This document shows positions 1-12,653 of a stretch of 64,000 bases of DNA, piece after piece. The translations under genes were made by a program, and so were the position numbers. Origin of the DNA: Nemophila menziesii (lineage: Eukaryota; Streptophyta; Magnoliopsida; Boraginales; Hydrophyllaceae); NCBI GenBank assembly GCA_029959085.1, contig JARWIR010000002.1:58582154-58646153 (forward strand), in the 5' to 3' direction. The notes beneath the pieces were generated by a model that did not search any database, was not told where the DNA came from, and saw only the letters and a list, made by a program, of their open reading frames with translations. Every line of letters begins with the position of its first letter. Positions within the stretch are counted from its first letter, which is position 1.

Positions 1-10
1 TTTTTATATA
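1..10 (+). repeat. End of a preceding repeat unit
   Basis: These ten bases match the last ten bases of the other units, just before AGTCAAG. The array therefore continues leftward beyond the window. Confidence 0.85.
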
Positions 11-171
11 AGTCAAGTATTTTGAAATGTATGGTTGAAAAAAATATCATTTTCCCTATATTCAACATACCAATAACATATTAGAGATATTTTTTTTCAA
101 GTTGTGTTCGTGATTGATTAGTACCTAATTTAAAATATTTTCAATATTGTTTAGATTTGTCATACCGTTTA

Positions 172-199
172 ACGTGGTTTCCCAAACTATTTGGTGATA
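172..199 (+). repeat. Indel segment B (28 bp), present state
   Basis: This segment lies between two GTTTA words (167-171 and 200-204). It is present in classes I and III and missing in units 13, 16, 20, 22, 23, 24 and 26, where CCGTTTA abuts GTTTATC. Both GTTTA words remain after the deletion, so simple loss between those two repeats is not the mechanism. Confidence 0.9.
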
Positions 200-1095
200 G
201 TTTATCTCTTTGAAAATGTTTCAATAATAAATATTTTGTATTGCTTACAACTGAAAGATATTTGTTTTTATTGTGTTGTTTTATTTTTTGTGAAGACGTG
301 TGTTGTTTTTGTTAGAATATCAGTGACTTTATGTTGTTAATTTATAAATAGTTTATAATATTATTGATATTATAATTGGTTTGGCCTACTCTTTATATTT
401 CTATATTCATAAAAAATTGATTGTTATGATGTACAATTACATAAACATTGCAAATAGATTGATTTTAATGATACTTTTAATCATTTCTATAAAATTATAG
501 AACACTTTTATCAATTGTAAATTTATAATCTATTCAAATTACTCGTTGTTGTTATTTTCTTATTGTTTATAAATTTAAATGTGAATTTTAAATTTTAAAT
601 CCTGATTTAAAGATTAAAAAAATTCATAATGCCAAATCATTCTACCAATTAGGGTAATTGTTTTAGAAAGATGGAGTAACGAATGTAAAAACTTGTTTTT
701 AGGTATTTTTCAAATTTGAGAGGAAATAAATGGACTATAAAACAATAATGAACACTTGAAATTCTTAACTTAATGCATCTAGGGATTTTTTTTGTAAAAT
801 GATATAAAAATATAAGAATAACTAGATCACTACAAGGACTACATCACATGTATTTAGAGTTTTAGATGAAAAATCAATATTACGATATATCCTATAATTC
901 CTAGTGTAAGGGTAACATATCACCCCGTATCTTAAAAAAATCAACGTTGTTATTGTTGTTTAGCGATCTAATCTTGTGTAACGTTAAGATTTTTCGTCAT
1001 AATAGAAAGTAATATTGTAATTTTTTACAAGTCTATCTTCTAAATAAAATTACAAAATATACTATTTAAAGAATAAATGTTGTTGCTAATGAAAA

Positions 1096-1197
1096 TTGAG
1101 ATAGGCGACATTAAGGACGCACATAAGTCGAATGGGCTGTCTCTAGCAACAACGCACATGTATTCTTGCTATGTCTCGTAGCTAGAACAACGCGTGG
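1096..1197 (+). other. GC-richer conserved block within each unit (unit 1 example)
   Basis: This stretch is visibly richer in G and C and in CpG than the rest of the unit, and changes little between copies apart from a 10-bp deletion in units 8 and 11, a TG insertion in units 19 and later, and a 14-bp deletion in unit 29. It ends in a G-box-like CACGTGG in most units (GCGTGG in units 1, 3, 5, 7 and 10). I see no tRNA, snoRNA or coding signature in it. Confidence 0.4.
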
Positions 1198-1836
1198 TAT
1201 TATATTTTGTTATAAAAAACATAAAAGTATATAAATGAAATAATTTAAGCCGTAATAGAATAAATTTTAAAAAGTTAGGGGGAGCAAACAAGATTTTAAA
1301 AAAAAATTGAGGATTAATTCACTTACATTTAAAAAGAGCAAATGAAATCGATATAAGAAAAAATTGAACAAAATTGTACCTGATATTAAAAAATCAACGA
1401 AATAGCTAAAGACAAAAAAGAGGCCGTAAATTTTTTAACTGAAACAGTTTTTTTCCTTTTTTTGATTGATTAATTTTATGTTGAAAATTAATATTTTCCA
1501 TGTTTAAGTGATTTTGTACTATTCTTCTGGACGATTCTTTACCAATTCTAAAATCACTTCGACTCCTCTCATGACCGAAGTATGATTCACATCGGTTTAT
1601 GTACAATACAATGAAATATGAAATAGATAATATGAGAAATCTGAATATTTTTGATAAAAAGATGGATAAAGGCAGCGACATTGTTTGGGAGAGGCTAGGG
1701 TTTTGTTCTTGGAACTTAGGTTTACATTGTAAATCTAATAACTTTAATATAGATTTTCTATAGTGTAAAAATTGAGCCCAATCTGAAATTTTGAGGTCTA
1801 AACTAAGTCCAGCTTTAGATTAAAAGAAAGCTCAAT

Positions 1837-1855
1837 GTAGTATTACTAATACTAC
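1837..1855. repeat. Short perfect inverted repeat (unit 1 example)
   Basis: GTAGTATT and AATACTAC form 8-bp arms around a 3-base loop. It is kept in nearly all units; unit 29 changes only the loop and unit 30 breaks the arms. It has no T-run after it on the plus strand, so it is not a bacterial-type terminator. Confidence 0.6.
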
Positions 1856-2046
1856 TTGAAACAATTGGGTCTCATAGTCAGATTTTACCAAAATACTCTG
1901 GTTGTAACCGAACAAAATAGAATATTGTAACATTTTTTTAATATTTTACTATCTCAATTAATCGAATCTAAAGATTAGAAGTTTGTAAATAGAATGTGTA
2001 CTTACTTATAGACTAAAGAGTATCTTATTATTTTGTTTCTTAAATT

Positions 2047-2098
2047 TCCCACATATATGAATTATAAATTTATTTTTGACTTTTTTCTTTTTATATAA
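2047..2098 (+). promoter_or_regulatory. USE-like and TATA motifs at the unit junction (weak)
   Basis: TCCCACATAT at 2047-2056 matches eight bases of the plant snRNA upstream element (RTCCCACATCG), and TATATAA follows at 2092-2098 after 35 bp, close to the spacing of RNA polymerase II-type plant snRNA promoters. The pair is present at most unit junctions; in units 28 and 29 the TATA is changed to ACATAA. No snRNA-like sequence follows, so this may be chance in AT-rich DNA. Confidence 0.15.
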
Positions 2099-4226
2099 GT
2101 CAAGTATTTTGAAATGTATTGTTGAAAAAATATCATTTTCCCTATATTCAACATACCAATAACATATTAGAGATATTTTTTTTCAAGCTGTGTTCGTGAT
2201 TGATTAGTACCTAATTTAAAATATTTTCAATATTGTTTAGATTTGTCATACCGTTTAACGTGGTTTCCCAAACTATTTGGTGATAGTTTATCTCTTTGAA
2301 AATGTTTCAATAATAAATATTTTGTATTGCTTACAACTGAAAGATATTTGTTGTTATTGTGTTGTTTTATTTTTTGTGAAGACGTGTGTTGTTTTTGTTA
2401 GAATATCAGTGACTTTAAGTTGTTAATTTATAAATAGTTTATAATATTATTGATATGATAATTGGTTTGGCCTACTCTTTATATTTCTATATTAATAAAA
2501 AATTGATTGTCATGATGTACAATTACATAAACATTGCAAATAGATTGATTTTAATGATACTTTTAATCATTTCTATAAAATTATAGAACACTTTTATCAA
2601 TTGTAAATTTATAATCTATTCAAATTACTCGTTGTTGTTGTTTTCTTATTGTTTATAAATTTAAATGTGAATTTTAAATTTTAAATCCTGATTTAAAGAT
2701 TAAAACAATTCATAATGCCAAATCATTCTACCAATTATGGTAATTGTTTTAGAAAGATGGAGTAACGAATGTAAAAACTTGTTTTTAGGTATTTTTCAAA
2801 TTTGAGAGGAAATAAATGGACTATAAAACAATAATGAACACTTGAAATTCTTAACTTAATGCATCTAGGGGTTTTTTTTGTAAAATGATATAAAAATATA
2901 AGAATAACTAGATCACTACAAGGACTACATCACATGTATTTAGAGTTTTAGATGAAAAATTAATATTACGATATATCCTATAATTCCTAGTGTAAGGGTA
3001 ACATATCACCCCGTATCTTAAAAAAATCAACGTTGTTATTGTTGTTTAGCGATCTAATCTTGTGTAACGTTAAGATTTTTCGTAATAATAGAAAGTAATA
3101 TTGTAATTTTTTACAAGTTTATCTTCTAAATAAAATTACAAAATATACTATTTAAAGAATAAATGTTGTTGCTAATGAAAATTGAGATAGGCGACATTAA
3201 GGACGCACATAAGTCAAATGGGCTGTCTCTAGCAACAACGCACATGTATTCTTGCTATGTCTCGTAGCTAGAACAACACGTGGTATTATATTTTTTTATA
3301 AAAAACATAAAAGTATATAAATGAAATAATTTAAGCCGTAATAGAATAAATTTAAAAAGGTAGGGGGAGCAAACAAGATTTTAAAAAAAAAATTGAGGAT
3401 TAATTCACTTACATATAAAAAGAGCAAATAAAGATCGATATAAGAAAAAATTGAACAAAATTGTACCTGATATTAAAAAATCAACGAAATAGCTAAAGAC
3501 AAAAAAGAGGCCGTAAATTTTTTAACTGAAACAGTTTTTTTCCTTTTTTTGATTGATTAATTTTATGTTAAAAATGAATATTTTCCATGTTTAAGTGATT
3601 TTGTACTATTCTTCTGGACGATTCTTTACCAATTCTAAAATCACTTCGACTCCTCTCATGACCGAAGTATGATTCACATCGGTTTATGTACAATACAATG
3701 AAATATGAAATAGATAATATGAGAAATCTGAATATTTTTGATAAAAAGATGGATAAAGGCAGCGACATTGTTTGGGAGAGGCTAGGGTTTTGTTCTTGGA
3801 ACTTAGGTTTACATTGTAAATCTAATAACTTTAATATAGATTTTCTATAGTGTAAAAATTGAGCCCAATCTGAAATTTTGAGGTCTAAACTAAGCCCAGC
3901 TTTAGATTAAAAGAAACCTCAATGTAGTATTACTAATACTACTTGAAACAATTGGGTCTCATAGTCAGATTTTACCAAAATACTCTGGCTGACCAAACAA
4001 TATAGAATATTGTAACATTTTTTTAATATTTTACTATCTCAATTAATCTTTTTTTTTTTTTTTTTTTTTGGACAGTACTATCTCAATTAATCGAATCTAA
4101 AGATTAGAAGTTTGTAAATAGAATGTGTACTTACTTATAGACTAAAGAGTATCTTATTATTTTGTTTCTTAAATTTCCCACATATATGAATTATAAATTT
4201 ATTTTTGACTTTTTTCTTTTTATATA
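2098..4226 (+). repeat. Repeat unit 2, class I with poly-T insertion, 2129 bp
   Basis: Second member of the dimer. It differs from unit 1 by GATATGATAATT near 2452, GTCAAATGGG near 3214 (CpG lost), an in-frame stop that shortens the minus-strand frame to 66 codons (3568-3768), loss of GTAA near 3988, and the poly-T insertion flanked by direct repeats at 4032-4092. Removing that insertion gives 2085 bp, the usual class I length. Confidence 0.95.
4032..4092 (-). mobile_element. Tiny retroposon-like poly-A insertion with 17-bp target duplication (unit 2)
   Basis: The 17-bp word TACTATCTCAATTAATC occurs at 4032-4048 and again at 4076-4092. Between them are 21 T (4049-4069) and GGACAG (4070-4075). 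Read on the minus strand this is CTGTCC followed by a poly-A tail, bounded by a target-site duplication. Odd units and unit 9 show the intact empty site with a single copy of the 17-bp word. Target-primed reverse transcription by a LINE or SINE gives this structure; the body here is only six bases, so the source cannot be named. Replication slippage is a poorer explanation because of the long direct repeats. Confidence 0.7.
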
Positions 4227-6313
4227 AGTCAAGTATTTTGAAATGTATGGTTGAAAAAAATATCATTTTCCCTATATTCAACATACCAATAACATATTAG
4301 AGATATTTTTTTTCAAGTTGTGTTCGTGATTGATTAGTACCTAATTTAAAATATTTTCAATATTGTTTAGATTTGTCATACCGTTTAACGTGGTTTCCCA
4401 AACTATTTGGTGATAGTTTATCTCTTTGAAAATGTTTCAATAATAAATATTTTGTATTGCTTACAACTGAAAGATATTTGTTTTTATTGTGTTGTTTTAT
4501 TTTTTGTGAAGACGTGTGTTGTTTTTGTTAGAATATCAGTGACTTTATGTTGTTAATTTATAAATAGTTTATAATATTATTGATATTATAATTGGTTTGG
4601 CCTACTCTTTATATTTCTATATTCATAAAAAATTGATTGTTATGATGTACAATTACATAAACATTGCAAATAGATTGATTTTAATGATACTTTTAATCAT
4701 TTCTATAAAATTATAGAACACTTTTATCAATTGTAAATTTATAATCTATTCAAATTACTCGTTGTTGTTATTTTCTTATTGTTTATAAATTTAAATGTGA
4801 ATTTTAAATTTTAAATCCTGATTTAAAGATTAAAAAAATTCATAATGCCAAATCATTCTACCAATTAGGGTAATTGTTTTAGAAAGATGGAGTAACGAAT
4901 GTAAAAACTTGTTTTTAGGTATTTTTCAAATTTGAGAGGAAATAAATGGACTATAAAACAATAATGAACACTTGAAATTCTTAACTTAATGCATCTAGGG
5001 ATTTTTTTTGTAAAATGATATAAAAATATAAGAATAACTAGATCACTACAAGGACTACATCACATGTATTTAGAGTTTTAGATGAAAAATCAATATTACG
5101 ATATATCCTATAATTCCTAGTGTAAGGGTAACATATCACCCCGTATCTTAAAAAAATCAACGTTGTTATTGTTGTTTAGCGATCTAATCTTGTGTAACGT
5201 TAAGATTTTTCGTCATAATAGAAAGTAATATTGTAATTTTTTACAAGTCTATCTTCTAAATAAAATTACAAAATATACTATTTAAAGAATAAATGTTGTT
5301 GCTAATGAAAATTGAGATAGGCGACATTAAGGACGCACATAAGTCGAATGGGCTGTCTCTAGCAACAACGCACATGTATTCTTGCTATGTCTCGTAGCTA
5401 GAACAACGCGTGGTATTATATTTTGTTATAAAAAACATAAAAGTATATAAATGAAATAATTTAAGCCGTAATAGAATAAATTTTAAAAAGTTAGGGGGAG
5501 CAAACAAGATTTTAAAAAAAAATTGAGGATTAATTCACTTACATTTAAAAAGAGCAAATGAAATCGATATAAGAAAAAATTGAACAAAATTGTACCTGAT
5601 ATTAAAAAATCAACGAAATAGCTAAAGACAAAAAAGAGGCCGTAAATTTTTTAACTGAAACAGTTTTTTTCCTTTGTTTGATTGATTAATTTTATGTTGA
5701 AAATTAATATTTTCCATGTTTAAGTGATTTTGTACTATTCTTCTGGACGATTCTTTACCAATTCTAAAATCACTTCGACTCCTCTCATGACCGAAGTATG
5801 ATTCACATCGGTTTATGTACAATACAATGAAATATGAAATAGATAATATGAGAAATCTGAATATTTTTGATAAAAAGATGGATAAAGGCAGCGACATTGT
5901 TTGGGAGAGGCTAGGGTTTTGTTCTTGGAACTTAGGTTTACATTGTAAATCTAATAACTTTAATATAGATTTTCTATAGTGTAAAAATTGAGCCCAATCT
6001 GAAATTTTGAGGTCTAAACTAAGTCCAGCTTTAGATTAAAAGAAAGCTCAATGTAGTATTACTAATACTACTTGAAACAATTGGGTCTCATAGTCAGATT
6101 TTACCAAAATACTCTGGTTGTAACCGAACAAAATAGAATATTGTAACATTTTTTTAATATTTTACTATCTCAATTAATCGAATCTAAAGATTAGAAGTTT
6201 GTAAATAGAATGTGTACTTACTTATAGACTAAAGAGTATCTTATTATTTTGTTTCTTAAATTTCCCACATATATGAATTATAAATTTATTTTTGACTTTT
6301 TTCTTTTTATATA
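4227..6313 (+). repeat. Repeat unit 3, class I, 2087 bp
   Basis: Practically a copy of unit 1 at an offset of 4216 bp. The visible private change is a G at 5676 interrupting the T run, which turns one Lys codon of the minus-strand 91-codon frame (5622-5897) into Asn. Confidence 0.95.
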
Positions 6314-8442
6314 AGTCAAGTATTTTGAAATGTATTGTTGAAAAAATATCATTTTCCCTATATTCAACATACCAATAACATATTAGAGATATTTTTTTTC
6401 AAGCTGTGTTCGTGATTGATTAGTACCTAATTTAAAATATTTTCAATATTGTTTAGATTTGTCATACCGTTTAACGTGGTTTCCCAAACTATTTGGTGAT
6501 AGTTTATCTCTTTGAAAATGTTTCAATAATAAATATTTTGTATTGCTTACAACTGAAAGATATTTGTTGTTATTGTGTTGTTTTATTTTTTGTGAAGACG
6601 TGTGTTGTTTTTGTTAGAATATCAGTGACTTTAAGTTGTTAATTTATAAATAGTTTATAATATTATTGATATGATAATTGGTTTGGCCTACTCTTTATAT
6701 TTCTATATTAATAAAAAATTGATTGTCATGATGTACAATTACATAAACATTGCAAATAGATTGATTTTAATGATACTTTTAATCATTTCTATAAAATTAT
6801 AGAACACTTTTATCAATTGTAAATTTATAATCTATTCAAATTACTCGTTGTTGTTGTTTTCTTATTGTTTATAAATTTAAATGTGAATTTTAAATTTTAA
6901 ATCCTGATTTAAAGATTAAAACAATTCATAATGCCAAATCATTCTACCAATTATGGTAATTGTTTTAGAAAGATGGAGTAACGAATGTAAAAACTTGTTT
7001 TTAGGTATTTTTCAAATTTGAGAGGAAATAAATGGACTATAAAACAATAATGAACACTTGAAATTCTTAACTTAATGCATCTAGGGGTTTTTTTTGTAAA
7101 ATGATATAAAAATATAAGAATAACTAGATCACTACAAGGACTACATCACATGTATTTAGAGTTTTAGATGAAAAATTAATATTACGATATATCCTATAAT
7201 TCCTAGTGTAAGGGTAACATATCACCCCGTATCTTAAAAAAATCAACGTTGTTATTGTTGTTTAGCGATCTAATCTTGTGTAACGTTAAGATTTTTCGTA
7301 ATAATAGAAAGTAATATTGTAATTTTTTACAAGTTTATCTTCTAAATAAAATTACAAAATATACTATTTAAAGAATAAATGTTGTTGCTAATGAAAATTG
7401 AGATAGGCGACATTAAGGACGCACATAAGTCAAATGGGCTGTCTCTAGCAACAACGCACATGTATTCTTGCTATGTCTCGTAGCTAGAACAACACGTGGT
7501 ATTATATTTTTTTATAAAAAACATAAAAGTATATAAATGAAATAATTTAAGCCGTAATAGAATAAATTTAAAAAGGTAGGGGGAGCAAACAAGATTTTAA
7601 AAAAAAAATTGAGGATTAATTCACTTACATATAAAAAGAGCAAATAAAGATCGATATAAGAAAAAATTGAACAAAATTGTACCTGATATTAAAAAATCAA
7701 CGAAATAGCTAAAGACAAAAAAGAGGCCGTAAATTTTTTAACTGAAACAGTTTTTTTCCTTTTTTTGATTGATTAATTTTATGTTAAAAATGAATATTTT
7801 CCATGTTTAAGTGATTTTGTACTATTCTTCTGGACGATTCTTTACCAATTCTAAAATCACTTCGACTCCTCTCATGACCGAAGTATGATTCACATCGGTT
7901 TATGTACAATACAATGAAATATGAAATAGATAATATGAGAAATCTGAATATTTTTGATAAAAAGATGGATAAAGGCAGCGACATTGTTTGGGAGAGGCTA
8001 GGGTTTTGTTCTTGGAACTTAGGTTTACATTGTAAATCTAATAACTTTAATATAGATTTTCTATAGTGTAAAAATTGAGCCCAATCTGAAATTTTGAGGT
8101 CTAAACTAAGCCCAGCTTTAGATTAAAAGAAACCTCAATGTAGTATTACTAATACTACTTGAAACAATTGGGTCTCATAGTCAGATTTTACCAAAATACT
8201 CTGGCTGACCAAACAATATAGAATATTGTAACATTTTTTTAATATTTTACTATCTCAATTAATCTTTTTTTTTTTTTTTTTTTTTGGACAGTACTATCTC
8301 AATTAATCGAATCTAAAGATTAGAAGTTTGTAAATAGAATGTGTACTTACTTATAGACTAAAGAGTATCTTATTATTTTGTTTCTTAAATTTCCCACATA
8401 TATGAATTATAAATTTATTTTTGACTTTTTTCTTTTTATATA
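6314..8442 (+). repeat. Repeat unit 4, class I with poly-T insertion, 2129 bp
   Basis: Practically a copy of unit 2 at an offset of 4216 bp, including the truncating stop in the minus-strand frame (7784-7984), the CTGGCTGACC variant and the same 21-T insertion at 8248-8308. Confidence 0.95.
8248..8308 (-). mobile_element. Same poly-A insertion, unit 4 copy
   Basis: Target duplications lie at 8248-8264 and 8292-8308, with 21 T at 8265-8285 and GGACAG at 8286-8291. It is identical to the unit 2 copy and was spread by amplification of the dimer, not by a second insertion. Confidence 0.7.
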
Positions 8443-10529
8443 AGTCAAGTATTTTGAAATGTATGGTTGAAAAAAATATCATTTTCCCTATATTCAACAT
8501 ACCAATAACATATTAGAGATATTTTTTTTCAAGTTGTGTTCGTGATTGATTAGTACCTAATTTAAAATATTTTCAATATTGTTTAGATTTGTCATACCGT
8601 TTAACGTGGTTTCCCAAACTATTTGGTGATAGTTTATCTCTTTGAAAATGTTTCAATAATAAATATTTTGTATTGCTTACAACTGAAAGATATTTGTTTT
8701 TATTGTGTTGTTTTATTTTTTGTGAAGACGTGTGTTGTTTTTGTTAGAATATCAGTGACTTTATGTTGTTAATTTATAAATAGTTTATAATATTATTGAT
8801 ATTATAATTGGTTTGGCCTACTCTTTATATTTCTATATTCATAAAAAATTGATTGTTATGATGTACAATTACATAAACATTGCAAATAGATTGATTTTAA
8901 TGATACTTTTAATCATTTCTATAAAATTATAGAACACTTTTATCAATTGTAAATTTATAATCTATTCAAATTACTCGTTGTTGTTATTTTCTTATTGTTT
9001 ATAAATTTAAATGTGAATTTTAAATTTTAAATCCTGATTTAAAGATTAAAAAAATTCATAATGCCAAATCATTCTACCAATTAGGGTAATTGTTTTAGAA
9101 AGATGGAGTAACGAATGTAAAAACTTGTTTTTAGGTATTTTTCAAATTTGAGAGGAAATAAATGGACTATAAAACAATAATGAACACTTGAAATTCTTAA
9201 CTTAATGCATCTAGGGATTTTTTTTGTAAAATGATATAAAAATATAAGAATAACTAGATCACTACAAGGACTACATCACATGTATTTAGAGTTTTAGATG
9301 AAAAATCAATATTACGATATATCCTATAATTCCTAGTGTAAGGGTAACATATCACCCCGTATCTTAAAAAAATCAACGTTGTTATTGTTGTTTAGCGATC
9401 TAATCTTGTGTAACGTTAAGATTTTTCGTCATAATAGAAAGTAATATTGTAATTTTTTACAAGTCTATCTTCTAAATAAAATTACAAAATATACTATTTA
9501 AAGAATAAATGTTGTTGCTAATGAAAATTGAGATAGGCGACATTAAGGACGCACATAAGTCGAATGGGCTGTCTCTAGCAACAACGCACATGTATTCTTG
9601 CTATGTCTCGTAGCTAGAACAACGCGTGGTATTATATTTTGTTATAAAAAACATAAAAGTATATAAATGAAATAATTTAAGCCGTAATAGAATAAATTTT
9701 AAAAAGTTAGGGGGAGCAAACAAGATTTTAAAAAAAAATTGAGGATTAATTCACTTACATTTAAAAAGAGCAAATGAAATCGATATAAGAAAAAATTGAA
9801 CAAAATTGTACCTGATATTAAAAAATCAACGAAATAGCTAAAGACAAAAAAGAGGCCGTAAATTTTTTAACTGAAACAGTTTTTTTCCTTTTTTTGATTG
9901 ATTAATTTTATGTTGAAAATTAATATTTTCCATGTTTAAGTGATTTTGTACTATTCTTCTGGACGATTCTTTACCAATTCTAAAATCACTTCGACTCCTC
10001 TCATGACCGAAGTATGATTCACATCGGTTTATGTACAATACAATGAAATATGAAATAGATAATATGAGAAATCTGAATATTTTTGATAAAAAGATGGATA
10101 AAGGCAGCGACATTGTTTGGGAGAGGCTAGGGTTTTGTTCTTGGAACTTAGGTTTACATTGTAAATCTAATAACTTTAATATAGATTTTCTATAGTGTAA
10201 AAATTGAGCCCAATCTGAAATTTTGAGGTCTAAACTAAGTCCAGCTTTAGATTAAAAGAAAGCTCAATGTAGTATTACTAATACTACTTGAAACAATTGG
10301 GTCTCATAGTCAGATTTTACCAAAATACTCTGGTTGTAACCGAACAAAATAGAATATTGTAACATTTTTTTAATATTTTACTATCTCAATTAATCGAATC
10401 TAAAGATTAGAAGTTTGTAAATAGAATGTGTACTTACTTATAGACTAAAGAGTATCTTATTATTTTGTTTCTTAAATTTCCCACATATATGAATTATAAA
10501 TTTATTTTTGACTTTTTTCTTTTTATATA
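8443..10529 (+). repeat. Repeat unit 5, class I, 2087 bp
   Basis: Third odd member of the dimer series, matching units 1 and 3. It has T where unit 3 has its private G. The minus-strand 91-codon frame is open at 9838-10113. Confidence 0.95.
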
Positions 10530-12653
10530 AGTCAAGTATTTTGAAATGTATTGTTGAAAAAATATCATTTTCCCTATATTCAACATACCAATAACATATT
10601 AGAGATATTTTTTTTCAAGCTGTGTTCGTGATTGATTAGTACCTAATTTAAAATATTTTCAATATTGTTTAGATTTGTCATACCGTTTAACGTGGTTTCC
10701 CAAACTATTTGGTGATAGTTTATCTCTTTGAAAATGTTTCAATAATAAATATTTTGTATTGCTTACAACTGAAAGATATTTGTTGTTATTGTGTTGTTTT
10801 ATTTTTTGTGAAGACGTGTGTTGTTTTTGTTAGAATATCAGTGACTTTAAGTTGTTAATTTATAAATAGTTTATAATATTATTGATATGATAATTGGTTT
10901 GGCCTACTCTTTATATTTCTATATTAATAAAAAATTGATTGTCATGATGTACAATTACATAAACATTGCAAATAGATTGATTTTAATGATACTTTTAATC
11001 ATTTCTATAAAATTATAGAACACTTTTATCAATTGTAAATTTATAATCTATTCAAATTACTCGTTGTTGTTGTTTTCTTATTGTTTATAAATTTAAATGT
11101 GAATTTTAAATTTTAAATCCTGATTTAAAGATTAAAACAATTCATAATGCCAAATCATTCTACCAATTATGGTAATTGTTTTAGAAAGATGGAGTAACGA
11201 ATGTAAAAACTTGTTTTTAGGTATTTTTCAAATTTGAGAGGAAATAAATGGACTATAAAACAATAATGAACACTTGAAATTCTTAACTTAATGCATCTAG
11301 GGGTTTTTTTTGTAAAATGATATAAAAATATAAGAATAACTAGATCACTACAAGGACTACATCACATGTATTTAGAGTTTTAGATGAAAAATTAATATTA
11401 CGATATATCCTATAATTCCTAGTGTAAGGGTAACATATCACCCCGTATCTTAAAAAAATCAACGTTGTTATTGTTGTTTAGCGATCTAATCTTGTGTAAC
11501 GTTAAGATTTTTCGTAATAATAGAAAGTAATATTGTAATTTTTTACAAGTTTATCTTCTAAATAAAATTACAAAATATACTATTTAAAGAATAAATGTTG
11601 TTGCTAATGAAAATTGAGATAGGCGACATTAAGGACGCACATAAGTCAAATGGGCTGTCTCTAGCAACAACGCACATGTATTCTTGCTATGTCTCGTAGC
11701 TAGAACAACACGTGGTATTATATTTTTTTATAAAAAACATAAAAGTATATAAATGAAATAATTTAAGCCGTAATAGAATAAATTTAAAAAGGTAGGGGGA
11801 GCAAACAAGATTTTAAAAAAAAAATTGAGGATTAATTCACTTACATATAAAAAGAGCAAATAAAGATCGATATAAGAAAAAATTGAACAAAATTGTACCT
11901 GATATTAAAAAATCAACGAAATAGCTAAAGACAAAAAAGAGGCCGTAAATTTTTTAACTGAAACAGTTTTTTTCCTTTTTTTGATTGATTAATTTTATGT
12001 TAAAAATGAATATTTTCCATGTTTAAGTGATTTTGTACTATTCTTCTGGACGATTCTTTACCAATTCTAAAATCACTTCGACTCCTCTCATGACCGAAGT
12101 ATGATTCACATCGGTTTATGTACAATACAATGAAATATGAAATAGATAATATGAGAAATCTGAATATTTTTGATAAAAAGATGGATAAAGGCAGCGACAT
12201 TGTTTTTGAGAGGCTAGGGTTTTGTTCTTGGAACTTAGGTTTACATTGTAAATCTAATAACTTTAATATAGATTTTCTATAGTGTAAAAATTGAGCCCAA
12301 TCTGAAATTTTGAGGTCTAAACTAAGCCCAGCTTTAGATTAAAAGAAACCTCAATGTAGTATTACTAATACTACTTGAAACAATTGGGTCTCATAGTCAG
12401 ATTTTACCAAAATACTCTGGTTGACCAAACAAAATAGAATATTGTAACATTTTTTTAATATTTTACTATCTCAATTAATCTTTTTTTTTTTTTTTTGGAC
12501 AGTACTATCTCAATTAATCGAATCTAAAGATTAGAAGTTTGTAAATAGAATGTGTACTTACTTATAGACTAAAGAGTATCTTATTATTTTGTTTCTTAAA
12601 TTTCCCACATATATGAATTATAAATTTATTTTTGACTTTTTTCTTTTTATATA
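10530..12653 (+). repeat. Repeat unit 6, class I with shorter poly-T insertion, 2124 bp
   Basis: The left part matches units 2 and 4. From about 12.2 kb it matches unit 9 instead (TTTTTGAGAGG near 12203; TGGTTGACC near 12419). The insertion at 12464-12519 has only 16 T. This unit is where the dimer pattern gives way to the trimer pattern. Confidence 0.95.
12464..12519 (-). mobile_element. Same poly-A insertion, unit 6 copy with shorter tail
   Basis: Target duplications lie at 12464-12480 and 12503-12519, with 16 T at 12481-12496 and GGACAG at 12497-12502. The tail is five bases shorter than in units 2 and 4, as expected for an unstable homopolymer (or a consensus error). Confidence 0.7.

Larger units (their letters stand above)
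11..2097 (+). repeat. Repeat unit 1, class I, 2087 bp
   Basis: First member of the 4216-bp dimer. Segment A (54 bp) is absent and segment B (28 bp, here at 172-199) is present. The third triplet of the GTT run near 950 is ATT. The G-box-like site near 1192 reads GCGTGG instead of CACGTGG. The distal site II motif is changed to AGTCCA, leaving one intact AGCCCA at 1775-1780. The minus-strand 91-codon frame (1406-1681) is open. A perfect 8-bp-arm inverted repeat lies at 1837-1855. Confidence 0.95.
11..12653 (+). repeat. Dimeric higher-order repeat, 4216-bp period, three copies
   Basis: Units 1+2 (11-4226), 3+4 (4227-8442) and 5+6 (8443-12653) are successive copies of the same pair. Odd units are 2087 bp and lack the poly-T insertion; even units are 2129 bp and carry it (2124 bp in unit 6). 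Corresponding members differ at only a few bases, whereas odd and even members differ at many, so the pair was amplified as a block and recently. Confidence 0.93.

Noticed and set aside
360..600. Poly-A/poly-T and TAAATTT-rich patches as replication origins or matrix attachment sites
   Set aside because: Such motifs are expected everywhere in DNA this AT-rich and nothing distinguishes them.
1096..1197. tRNA or snoRNA gene in the GC-richer block
   Set aside because: No TTCGA-type T-loop with pairing stems and no properly spaced C/D or H/ACA boxes.
1406..1681. Minus-strand 91-codon (or 66-codon) frames repeated in about 20 units as a real gene family
   Set aside because: The frame recurs because the DNA is copied. 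It is truncated by a stop in several units and frameshifted in others, the opposite strand is open over the same bases, and the sequence resembles no family I know.
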